The notes beneath the pieces are model-generated. The model was given only the letters and a program-made list of their open reading frames with translations, ran no database searches and was not told the origin of the DNA. Below, piece after piece: positions 8,335-15,639 of a stretch of 64,000 nt of DNA (position 1 is the stretch's first letter; each line of letters opens with the position of its first letter). Source of the DNA: Planctomycetota bacterium (GTDB lineage Bacteria > Planctomycetota > UBA1135 > GCA-002686595); NCBI GenBank assembly GCA_002686265.1, contig NZBA01000108.1:1-64000 (forward strand). The letters are read 5' to 3'. The position numbers and the translations under genes are program-made.

Positions 8335-8765
8335 TCGACCTCGGTGCAGTCCTCGGCGCAAGCCAACACCAGGGCCACGAATCCTTCACCGCCCGGGCAA
8401 CCCTTGCGTGTTGATCCGGAGCCGTCGCAGTGCGCCTCGACATTCAATGAGAAGGTCCCGGTACATTCGCTTCCGGGTCCGAGAAACGAGACAAGAACCT
8501 GAGCCGTACACTTGTTGCTGTTGATCACACTGCACTCCGGCGGAGGCGTGCAATCGGCGCCAACCTTCGTGATAGGCCCCATGATGACGTCGCAATCACA
8601 CGCTCCGCTGGTCAGCGTGGATACACTGGGTTCGCACTGGCAGGCGGGATCGAAGGGCAGCGGCGGGACGAGTGCCTCAGCTCGGGGAACACCGAAGCTG
8701 ACGATTCCGGCGAGGAGCACGCCTCCGGCGACGGCGAGGGAGAACGGCACATTCCGGGGAACCAT
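8331..8765 (-). CDS. Secreted cysteine-rich protein
   Basis: 144 residues with a signal peptide (MVPRNVPFSLAVAGGVLLAG..., cleavage probably after AEA near residue 31) and 12 cysteines in the mature part, including CQC and CDCD pairs. It is unrelated in detail to the Cys-rich protein at 5065 but is similar in plan. It is the first gene of a two-gene minus-strand unit with the anchored protein downstream. Function unknown; disulfide-bonded structure is likely. Confidence 0.78.
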   Translation of the reverse strand: MVPRNVPFSLAVAGGVLLAGIVSFGVPRAEALVPPLPFDPACQCEPSVSTLTSGACDCDVIMGPITKVGADCTPPPECSVINSNKCTAQVLVSFLGPGSECTGTFSLNVEAHCDGSGSTRKGCPGGEGFVALVLACAEDCTEVE

Positions 8766-9137
8766 GAGCTGTCCTTTCCAAGGAGAGTGACTTCTCCAGC
8801 CATCGCTGGATGGGTCTATCAGGATTCGCCGGGCGCGCGAGAGATACGCGGATGGTGACCCTGGTGCCTTCTAGGGAAGCTGGCCCTCAAGTCAGTTTCG
8901 TGAGCTGACCGAAGTGTAGGGGGGGGGCGGAATCCGCAAGTAGTCTCTGACCAAGGCGAAAGCCCCCTGCGTCGAGGCCACGAGTGGCCCTGGCGAACAG
9001 GGCGGCGATGCCAGCGCGCCGGGTCTGTCTCGCACCGCGCAGGGACCTGACCACTCGATCCGATCCATCCTGGAGGCCAGTGTTCGCAGCCTGTCAGCGA
9101 CGCGCCCTGACGCGGGGCCGGGGCGCAACCAGGCGAG
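8766..9137. other. Intergenic region
   Basis: This holds the presumed promoter of the minus-strand Cys-rich operon (near 8766-8830). The rest, up to the oxidoreductase remnant, has a run of nine G at about 8920-8928 and no coding stretch I can support. Confidence 0.5.
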
Positions 9138-9275
9138 TCAGAGATCGACCCGGCTGCCCTCTTCCGAGGAGACGTAGGCGGCGTACACGACGCGCGTCAC
9201 CTCCAGGCCGAGGCGGCCGCCGGACAGGGCCGGGCGACCCTCGGAGACGGCGCGCAGGAAGTCGGCGGGCTCGGC
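9138..9275 (-). pseudogene. 3' remnant of a Gfo/Idh/MocA-family oxidoreductase
   Basis: About 45 codons ending at a TGA (9138-9140) read AEPADFLRAVSEGRPALSGG then RLGLEVTRVVYAAYVSSEEG. This is the typical C-terminus of Gfo/Idh/MocA dehydrogenases ('..FL.AI..GR.P.....GL..T.vv.AAY.Sae.G..V.L'). Everything upstream of about 9275 is replaced by sequence copied from the nitrate-reductase cluster 2.8 kb away. The join falls inside 'gtcggcgggctcggccgg', a string also present at the donor (12029-12046), which points to a microhomology-mediated or recombinational join. Confidence 0.65.
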
Positions 9276-9556
9276 CGGCCTGTCCTTCGGGTGTTCGCCC
9301 ATCTCAGCTCTCCACCCGCGTCAAGCCGCCGGCAAGAGGGACGATCGGCAGGGTTGGCATCGACCCACACGTAGTCGCCCACCTCCAACCCGAGGTCGCG
9401 TGCGGCGATCGCGTTCATCTGAATCTGCCGGTCACCGGTCCCGGGGTCGCGCTTGTCGTGGCGGTAGGGATCGCCGAAGTCAGTACTCCAGAGCCAATGC
9501 CAGTCGACCACGAGGAGTGGGTCGTGTGGCGACTCCTGGGCGTCGAGCAGAAGAAG
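9261..9556 (-). pseudogene. Mosaic duplicate of the 3' end of the periplasmic nitrate reductase alpha gene
   Basis: Bases 9261-9336 are identical to 12029-12104 (the first codons of the small gene plus the last codons of the alpha gene). Bases 9337-9508 match 12566-12737 with two differences, and 9509-9556 match 12745-12792 with one. The copy thus lacks 461 bases between the first two blocks and about 6 bases between the others. Total identity is about 293 of 296. The encoded piece (DWHWLWSTDFGDPYRHDKRD...VGDYVWVDANPADRP) is out of context and cannot make a working protein. It is a recent rearrangement scar, or an assembly error. Confidence 0.85.
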
Positions 9557-9631
9557 TGGCCGAGGCACTCACCTCAGGGTTCTGATCGGCCTTGGTCTGT
9601 GGAGAGCCCAGGATGGGGCTGACAACCCACG

Positions 9632-10453
9632 TCAGTCGGAACCGCAGCCCGAACACTCGCTCTCCGACCCTTCCTCGTCAGGCTTCGCGAGGGCGAGTTC
9701 GTCCGGAGGCTCCACCCCGAGCACGGCGCGTTCCGCGGGTATGAGGCACGCGAGGGCTCGTGCCAGTCCGATGTGGAGCGGCGAGGGAGGGTCGAGCGCC
9801 TCGGCCCGCTTGCCCAGGGCGTGCGCGAACGCCGGTACCCACCAGGCGAGGTGTTTGGCGACGAAGTCGCGCTGGGCGTCGCGGGAGATCGCAGCGCGCT
9901 CGGCCCACTCTTCCTCGCCCTCGTCCTGCTGGGAGTGCGCGTAGTGTTCCTTGGCCACCAGCCAGGCAAGGAACTCCAGCTCACAGGCCACGTGGTCGAC
10001 CCGCTCGGGGACGTCCCGGCCAGGCTCCACACCAAACGCCCGGTAGAAACCCGCGATGTCAGCCATGCGCTGACTGCGATAGATCGAGAAAGTCTGTGGG
10101 CAGTACTGCACCTCGTGGGGCGGGCACTCCTTCGAGACCACCAACCCAAAGACGCGAGTGTGCTCGTCCACGAGCTTCTCGTGCGGAGCGCGGAGCGCTT
10201 CAACGATCGGCTCGACGTCGAACCGCTCGGGCGATACCTCTCCGGGAGCGAGGTCCACCTGGTTGGTCGCGGGGTCGGTGGCGAGGTGCCGGGCGGCCGC
10301 CGCGGCCAACTCCGAGAAGTCGGCGTCGAAGACCCGAGCAAAGCGCTCGGAGGTGGGATCGCTGGCCGCGAGAGCCAAGAAGCGCAGGACGATCCCGCGG
10401 GCCGAGAGGCGCGCGAGGTCCGCCTCGACCATCGGTTCGCTGGTGCTGCTCAT
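9632..10453 (-). CDS. TorD/NarJ-family chaperone for a molybdoenzyme
   Basis: 273 residues, helical, with the TorD-type pattern: an N-terminal 'ARGIVLRFLALAASDP', a central 'HEVQYCPQTFSIYRSQRMADIAGFYRAFG' (the place of the 'PYESVY...AD..AFY.AFG' motif), then DHVACELEFLAWLVAKE. Such proteins bind the alpha subunit during cofactor insertion and before Tat export. It is the last gene of the minus-strand cluster, nine bases after the beta-subunit gene, which supports service to that enzyme. The extreme C-terminus is a Cys-rich tail (ECSGCGSD), unusual for the family and possibly metal-binding. The ATG at 10453 was chosen over longer frames that run antisense-like through the beta gene. Confidence 0.85.
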   Translation of the reverse strand: MSSTSEPMVEADLARLSARGIVLRFLALAASDPTSERFARVFDADFSELAAAAARHLATDPATNQVDLAPGEVSPERFDVEPIVEALRAPHEKLVDEHTRVFGLVVSKECPPHEVQYCPQTFSIYRSQRMADIAGFYRAFGVEPGRDVPERVDHVACELEFLAWLVAKEHYAHSQQDEGEEEWAERAAISRDAQRDFVAKHLAWWVPAFAHALGKRAEALDPPSPLHIGLARALACLIPAERAVLGVEPPDELALAKPDEEGSESECSGCGSD

Positions 10454-10461
10454 GAGGGAAG

Positions 10462-11751
10462 TCAGATCGAGTTGAGGTGCTCGGCGGGACGTTCCCAGGT
10501 CGGTTCCTCGACCGTAACCCTGGCCACTTCCGTTCCCGCGGCGTCGAACCCGCGGGCGGTGTCGTTGTAGATCTCCTGGGTCTTCTTCTTCCCATCGGGC
10601 ATCGTGACCTCGATCTCGCCGACCTTGGGCCCCTTGTCGATCGCGAAGCGGAAGAGCACTCGCTGGGTCGCACGGAAGAGCTGCAGGACCGCCAGTAGCT
10701 CGCGGTCGGGGCAGGAGTACTGCTCGATAGCGCTCTTCACTCCCGGGCCGAACATCTGTTCCAGATACGGCCTCGGCACCCAACGCGGCGGAATGTAGTA
10801 GCCATTCGGCTCAGTGCCGAACTGCGGGTACAGGGGAAGCGCGATCTTGCGTTCGCGGATCAGGTAGTAGAGCGGGTGCTCCGGCTGCTTCGCCCACGTG
10901 CCGTCCTTCTCGACTTTCACCATCCCCTGCATGCGGATCTTGCCGACGCATGCGCTCATGCAACGCGTCTCGATCGGCATGCCATCGGGGGTGATCTGCT
11001 CGTCCTTCCCCTCGAGTCGGGGGGAGCAGGCGATGCACTTCTCGCTCGTGCGCGTGGTGGGCCGGTACATCGACTTCTTGTACGGGCAGGCCTCGACGCA
11101 CTTGCGGTACCCGCGACAACGGAACTGGTCGATCAACACGACCCCGTCTTCCTTGCGCTTGTAGATGGCTTGCCGCGGGCAGGCCGAGAGGCAGCCGGGA
11201 TACGTGCAGTGGTTGCAGATCCGTTGCAGGTAGAAGTACCAGACCCGGTGCTCGGGCAACTGGGCCGTGCCGGGACGATCGCCCTTCTCTTGCAGCGGAC
11301 CGTGGGCCACCTCCTCGTGCATGTTGGGCGCGCGCCACTCCTCCTCGGAGGGCAGATAGCCGAGGGCACGGGACGACTGCGGCTCGATACGTTGGCGCTC
11401 AGCAGCCTCGAAGATCGTCTTCCCCTCGAAGCTCCCGTAGGGCCACTCGTGCTCCTTGTCGTCCTGGTAGCCCCAGACCTGGCCCTTCGGATTGACCTCC
11501 TCCAGCATCGAGAGGAGCTTGGAGTCCCAACCGTGCGGGTAGCCGCCGTAGGGCTTCGTCTCGACGTTGTTCCACCACATGAACTCCTGTCCGCGTGACC
11601 AACTCCACGTGGACTTGCACGCCATCGAGCATGTCTGGCAGGCAATACAGCGGTTGATGTTGAATACGAAGGCGAACTGCCGGTCGGGATGCCGCTCCTC
11701 GTACGGGTAGCTCATCGAACGGCCGAGCTGCCAGTTGTAGACGTCAGGCAT
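10462..11751 (-). CDS. Iron-sulfur beta subunit, nitrate reductase / nitrite oxidoreductase type
   Basis: 429 residues. It carries four cysteine groups for three [4Fe-4S] and one [3Fe-4S] cluster: CIACQTCSMAC (about 33-43), CNHCTYPGCLSACP, CRGYRKCVEACP and CIACSP...CMSACVG. In the third group a Tyr stands where a Cys would be, as Trp does in NarH, consistent with a 3Fe cluster. 'FMWWNNVETKPYGGYP' is shared with NarH/NxrB-type proteins. It transfers electrons between the Mo alpha subunit and the haem gamma subunit and should be carried out of the cell with the alpha subunit, having no signal of its own. The ATG at 11751 follows AAGGA; the gene overlaps the small upstream gene by eight bases. 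Confidence 0.92.
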   Translation of the reverse strand: MPDVYNWQLGRSMSYPYEERHPDRQFAFVFNINRCIACQTCSMACKSTWSWSRGQEFMWWNNVETKPYGGYPHGWDSKLLSMLEEVNPKGQVWGYQDDKEHEWPYGSFEGKTIFEAAERQRIEPQSSRALGYLPSEEEWRAPNMHEEVAHGPLQEKGDRPGTAQLPEHRVWYFYLQRICNHCTYPGCLSACPRQAIYKRKEDGVVLIDQFRCRGYRKCVEACPYKKSMYRPTTRTSEKCIACSPRLEGKDEQITPDGMPIETRCMSACVGKIRMQGMVKVEKDGTWAKQPEHPLYYLIRERKIALPLYPQFGTEPNGYYIPPRWVPRPYLEQMFGPGVKSAIEQYSCPDRELLAVLQLFRATQRVLFRFAIDKGPKVGEIEVTMPDGKKKTQEIYNDTARGFDAAGTEVARVTVEEPTWERPAEHLNSI

Positions 11752-12070
11752 CGGGATGGGTTCCTTGGCAGAGGGATTGGGATTCGGGGCGGGCAACGGT
11801 CGTGGTGACGCGCATGACTCCGCAGCGCGAGAGCACCTCACGTACGCGGTCGCGCGTACCGTCAGAACCAAAGAGGTTGCGCAGGCCGTGCGTGGCCAGG
11901 AACTCCTGGCTCTCGAACAACTCGAGGATCTGGGCTTCGCCGAAGCCAATGCGTGCGTACTCCTCGACCATGCAATCGAGCATCAGCCCGGGGTCGCCAG
12001 CGACACCGCCGGCCATCATCTTCAACGGGTCGGCGGGCTCGGCCGGCCTGTCCTTCGGGTGTTCGCCCAT
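11744..12070 (-). CDS. Small helical protein between alpha and beta subunit genes
   Basis: 108 residues, starting one base after the alpha-subunit stop and running eight bases into the beta-subunit gene, so it is tightly coupled to both. It has no signal peptide, span or Cys motif. The middle (GLMLDCMVEEYARIGFGEAQILELFESQEFLATHGLRN) is predicted alpha-helical and looks like a folded domain, followed by a segment with 'TRDRVREVLSRCGVMRVTTTV'. I do not recognise it. Its position suggests an assembly factor or small accessory subunit of the exported enzyme. Classical narGHJI operons have nothing in this slot. Confidence 0.8.
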   Translation of the reverse strand: MGEHPKDRPAEPADPLKMMAGGVAGDPGLMLDCMVEEYARIGFGEAQILELFESQEFLATHGLRNLFGSDGTRDRVREVLSRCGVMRVTTTVARPESQSLCQGTHPDA

Positions 12071-12071
12071 C

Positions 12072-15000
12072 TCAGCTCTCCACCCGCGTCAAGCCGCCGG
12101 CAAGGTAGCGACGCATCTGATCATCAGGGTCGCTCGGGGAGCGACCCGTATGGGCGCCATACCAGCTCCCCTCGCCGCCTTCACCCCCGGCCTCCGCCTT
12201 GGTGATGCGTACCAGCGTCTCCTTGGGCACCGTGTTGACGCCGTGGTTGTCGATGGCGAAGCCGAAGACGTAGCCAACCGCACCTGTCTTCTTGTGGAAC
12301 AGCGTGTCGGTTTGGTGCATCGGCATCAGCCAGTTGCGCGTGATGCTCTGGTGCGATCCATAGCGGTAGTTCGACTGGTAGCCCGTCGTCTCCGAAATGG
12401 CCTTGCCGTCTTCCCTCGCCTGGTGGCCCTTCACCGTGCGTTCGGTGGCGATCCAGCCCGTGTGCTTCATGATCGTCATCTCATAAGGCAGCGACGGGTT
12501 GGTCTTGACCCTCACCATGCAACGGAAGGCCGTGGTCCGCGGGTCGTCGGGCTTGGCGCCCCGGAAGGGACGATCGGCAGGGTTGGCATCGACCCACACG
12601 TAGTCACCCACCTCCAACCCGAGGTCGCGTGCGGCGATCGGGTTCATCTGAATCTGCCGGTCACCGGTCCCGGGGTCGCGCTTGTCGTGGCGGTAGGGAT
12701 CGCCGAAGTCAGTACTCCAGAGCCAATGCCAGTCGACAGTGGACCACGAGGAGTGGGTCGTGTGGCGACTCTTGGGCGTCGAGCAGAAGAAGCTGTAGCC
12801 CTGTTCCCAGAGTGGGTTCTTGGTGTTCTTGACTTCCTTCCATGGCATTTTGACGTTGCGCACCGTGCGCAGGTCGGGGTCCATCTCGTCGAGAGGGATG
12901 CCGTAGTCGTCGGGACGCACGTAGGGACTCGACGAGACGATCACGTTGGGCAAGTACGGCGTGGCCTCCGTCCCCTCGCGGTGGACGATCAGGTTCTCGC
13001 CGTATTCGATGGCCTCCGGCAGATCGCAGTAGGCGCACAGGCGCCCGGTGTCGGTGTAGAAGGGATCGCTGTCCTGAATCTGCTCGACGAAAGGCACCCG
13101 GGGGTAGGTCCTGAAGAGCATCAAGGCGGCGCCAGGCTCCTCCCCGTATTCGCCTGCAATCAACTTGTCGAGCTGGTAGGAACCCTTCGAACTGGTCGTG
13201 GTCGTGCATGAGTCGAGCACGCGCTGTATGTAGACCCCAGCCTTCTTCTCGGTGATGTAGCGCCAGTAGTCTGCGAAGCGCCGATCGCCGGTCCGCTTCG
13301 CAAGGGCACGCCCGACGCCCGCGAAGATCTCGGCGTCGTCGCGCGAGTCGTGCACCGGAGCGATGCCGTCGCCGCCCCAGACCTGGAGGAAGGGGTTCGA
13401 GCACGAGCCACCGATCTCCAGATCCTCGAACTCGACCCAAGAGTTCGCCGGGAGCACCACGTCCGAATACTCCGCCGACGCGGTGAACTCGACCTGCTGA
13501 TCGACGATCATGTCGATCTTCGGGAAGACGTTCACGATCAGCTCATAGATCCACTTGGCCTGATTGATGAGGTTCGCGTTGCTGTACCACATCAACTTGG
13601 TCGGTGAGGGCATGTGCGTATCGCCCGTGAAGACCTTGCGCCCCTGCGGCGTTTCGACGATGAGTGGGCGGTCGCCATGTCCCCAGAAGGCCACGTCCTC
13701 GCCCTTCACCGTCTTGCGCAGGTGGTGATGGGTGATCTTCTCATCCTCGTCGAGAACGGGATGGAAGGGGTCCTCGTGGGAGTAGGCCCCCGCACCCGGC
13801 CCGGACCAGGGTGAGCCTTGGAAGAGCGCCCCCTTGTAGTTGCCGGCCCAGGTGAAGACGCCCGCACCGTGGTGGCCGATGTTGCCCGTCAACATCATGG
13901 GCAGCCAGCAGGCGCGGTTGTGAAGTGTCCCGTGGAAGTAGTGGTTGGTGCCCTCACCGTGATGGATGGAGACCGGCCCGCCCGCCTGGGTCGTCTCCCA
14001 GATGTCACGCGCCAGCCGCTCGACGAGCTCCCCGTCCGCGCCGGAGATCTCCGCGACGGTCTCAAGGTCGTAGTCGGCCAGGTGGCGCCGGTACATCTCG
14101 AGCACCGGCATGACCTCCACGCGCTCGCCGTCTACGAGTTCGACTTGGAAGGTGCCCTCGAGGGCGGCGTGCAGGTTGGCGTTTTGTCCGACGTCGTCAC
14201 GCGAGATCGCAACGACGCGCTTCCGCTCTGTGTCGTAGACAGTGAAGTCGCCGATCCGTTCGCGCTGCTCGTCGGTGAGAGCTTGCTTCTCGTAGGAAGG
14301 TCCCCCGCGCAGGTCCTTGTTCTGGTAGCCCGGGATCAAGTCCTCGGGCCTCAGCCGGCGCAGGTTGTCGGTGCGTACCAGCAACGGGAAGTCGGTGAAA
14401 CGCAGCACGTAGTCGCGGTCGATCCAGTCGCGGTCGATGAGGATCTTCGTCACCCCGAGCAGGACAGACGTGTCCGAGAGACCCGGACGGCATCCGATCC
14501 AGTAGTCCGCCTTGGCTGACGGCGCGCTGTAGTCGGGCGAGATGCACACAATCTTGCCGCCCCGCTCGATCAGCTCGGTGAGCCAGTGCGAGTCGGCCAT
14601 CTTGTTCTCGATCAGGTTCTTGCCGACCTGGATCGTCAGTTTCGAGAAGCGCAGGTCGCTCATGTCCATGTCGGACGTCTGCAACCCGTGGACGAACGGC
14701 TGACCGGGAGCCTGGTCTCCACGCCACGTGTACTCCGTCCACTCACGGCACCCGAGCGCGTCGTCGGCCTTGACGCCGCGCGTGTGGTGGTCGAGCAGCG
14801 CGGTCATGTTCGCGAAGCGGAACAGGCCGAACTTGCCGACCAGTCCGTGCAGCGGCAGGTTTGAGCCGATCTTCATCGTGCGCGTCCCAGCCCCCTTCCA
14901 GTGCTGGAACATCTCGGGCTCGTAGCCGTCGGCCTCGAGCCGTCGCCGGCCGTCGTCGCCGTTGTAGGTGTCCGAGATTGCGAGCAGTCCGCCCGCGACG

Positions 15001-15611
15001 TAGTCGGAGACCTGCTCCCAGCCGACTCGCACGAACTCGTCGTTGCCGCGATCGTCGAACTTGTACTTCGTGCGCAGCTCGGGCGAGTCCGAGAGGGAGG
15101 GAAAGCCGTCGTCGGCCCACTGCTTCCAGCCCTTGCGCAGGACGGGACCCTTGAGTCGGAAGGGTCCATACACGCGTCGCTGGAAGGTGTACCCCTTGGG
15201 GCATCCTCGCGGGTTCCAGGCCTGGGTCGTCTTGTTGCCGTACAGATCGCCGACCCGCTGCGAGTCGTAGTTCTGCTCCGAACGCACCATCACCCCGTTG
15301 CGCACGAACGCGCGCATTCGGCACATGTGGGTGTCGTTGGGCGCGCAGATCCAAGTGAAGGACCGGTCGTGCCCGTACTGATCGTGGTAGATGTGCTCCC
15401 AGCCCCTGTCGGGGTAGTGGGCGAGGGGGTTGTCGACGTCGGAGATCGGCGTGAGGGCACCGGTCAGAGCGCCGAGGGGGGTGGCCGTCAAGGCCGTCGC
15501 CCCGGAGAGCAGGGTCAGGAAGTCGCGGCGGGACGGAGTGTTGGACTCGGGAGCGGGTCGCACGGAGGATTTCCTCTCAGCCGGCGTCGAATCGGAATCG
15601 TGGGGGAACAT
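12072..15611 (-). CDS. Tat-exported molybdopterin alpha subunit, periplasmic nitrate reductase / nitrite oxidoreductase type
   Basis: 1179 residues, DMSO-reductase superfamily, type II. The ATG at 15611 has AGGAG ten bases upstream and gives a Tat signal (SRRDFLTLLSGATAL, about residues 28-42), so the enzyme faces outside. The N-terminal motif CAPNDTHMCRMRAFVRNGV, followed by NPRGCPKGYTFQRRVYGPFR, holds the [4Fe-4S] ligands and matches the family of Nitrospira/anammox NxrA and periplasmic pNarG, unlike the '[13 protein letters not shown]' of the cytoplasmic NarG at 42069. It interconverts nitrate and nitrite (direction unknown) using a bis-MGD molybdenum site. Chlorate, selenate or perchlorate substrates are possible in this superfamily. 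The downstream small gene starts one base after its stop; 28 bases separate it from the gamma gene. Confidence 0.92.
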   Translation of the reverse strand: MFPHDSDSTPAERKSSVRPAPESNTPSRRDFLTLLSGATALTATPLGALTGALTPISDVDNPLAHYPDRGWEHIYHDQYGHDRSFTWICAPNDTHMCRMRAFVRNGVMVRSEQNYDSQRVGDLYGNKTTQAWNPRGCPKGYTFQRRVYGPFRLKGPVLRKGWKQWADDGFPSLSDSPELRTKYKFDDRGNDEFVRVGWEQVSDYVAGGLLAISDTYNGDDGRRRLEADGYEPEMFQHWKGAGTRTMKIGSNLPLHGLVGKFGLFRFANMTALLDHHTRGVKADDALGCREWTEYTWRGDQAPGQPFVHGLQTSDMDMSDLRFSKLTIQVGKNLIENKMADSHWLTELIERGGKIVCISPDYSAPSAKADYWIGCRPGLSDTSVLLGVTKILIDRDWIDRDYVLRFTDFPLLVRTDNLRRLRPEDLIPGYQNKDLRGGPSYEKQALTDEQRERIGDFTVYDTERKRVVAISRDDVGQNANLHAALEGTFQVELVDGERVEVMPVLEMYRRHLADYDLETVAEISGADGELVERLARDIWETTQAGGPVSIHHGEGTNHYFHGTLHNRACWLPMMLTGNIGHHGAGVFTWAGNYKGALFQGSPWSGPGAGAYSHEDPFHPVLDEDEKITHHHLRKTVKGEDVAFWGHGDRPLIVETPQGRKVFTGDTHMPSPTKLMWYSNANLINQAKWIYELIVNVFPKIDMIVDQQVEFTASAEYSDVVLPANSWVEFEDLEIGGSCSNPFLQVWGGDGIAPVHDSRDDAEIFAGVGRALAKRTGDRRFADYWRYITEKKAGVYIQRVLDSCTTTTSSKGSYQLDKLIAGEYGEEPGAALMLFRTYPRVPFVEQIQDSDPFYTDTGRLCAYCDLPEAIEYGENLIVHREGTEATPYLPNVIVSSSPYVRPDDYGIPLDEMDPDLRTVRNVKMPWKEVKNTKNPLWEQGYSFFCSTPKSRHTTHSSWSTVDWHWLWSTDFGDPYRHDKRDPGTGDRQIQMNPIAARDLGLEVGDYVWVDANPADRPFRGAKPDDPRTTAFRCMVRVKTNPSLPYEMTIMKHTGWIATERTVKGHQAREDGKAISETTGYQSNYRYGSHQSITRNWLMPMHQTDTLFHKKTGAVGYVFGFAIDNHGVNTVPKETLVRITKAEAGGEGGEGSWYGAHTGRSPSDPDDQMRRYLAGGLTRVES

Positions 15612-15639
15612 GGTGGTATGTGAGCTCCTACAGAAGCCG

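Noticed and set aside
9632..10783. Longer frame for the TorD-like chaperone
   Set aside because: The upstream part is an out-of-frame shadow of the beta-subunit gene; the family begins at the ATG at 10453.
10462..11949. Longer version of the beta-subunit frame starting at 11949
   Set aside because: The extra 66 codons overlap the small gene and show no similarity; the ATG at 11751 has a ribosome site and the family N-terminus.
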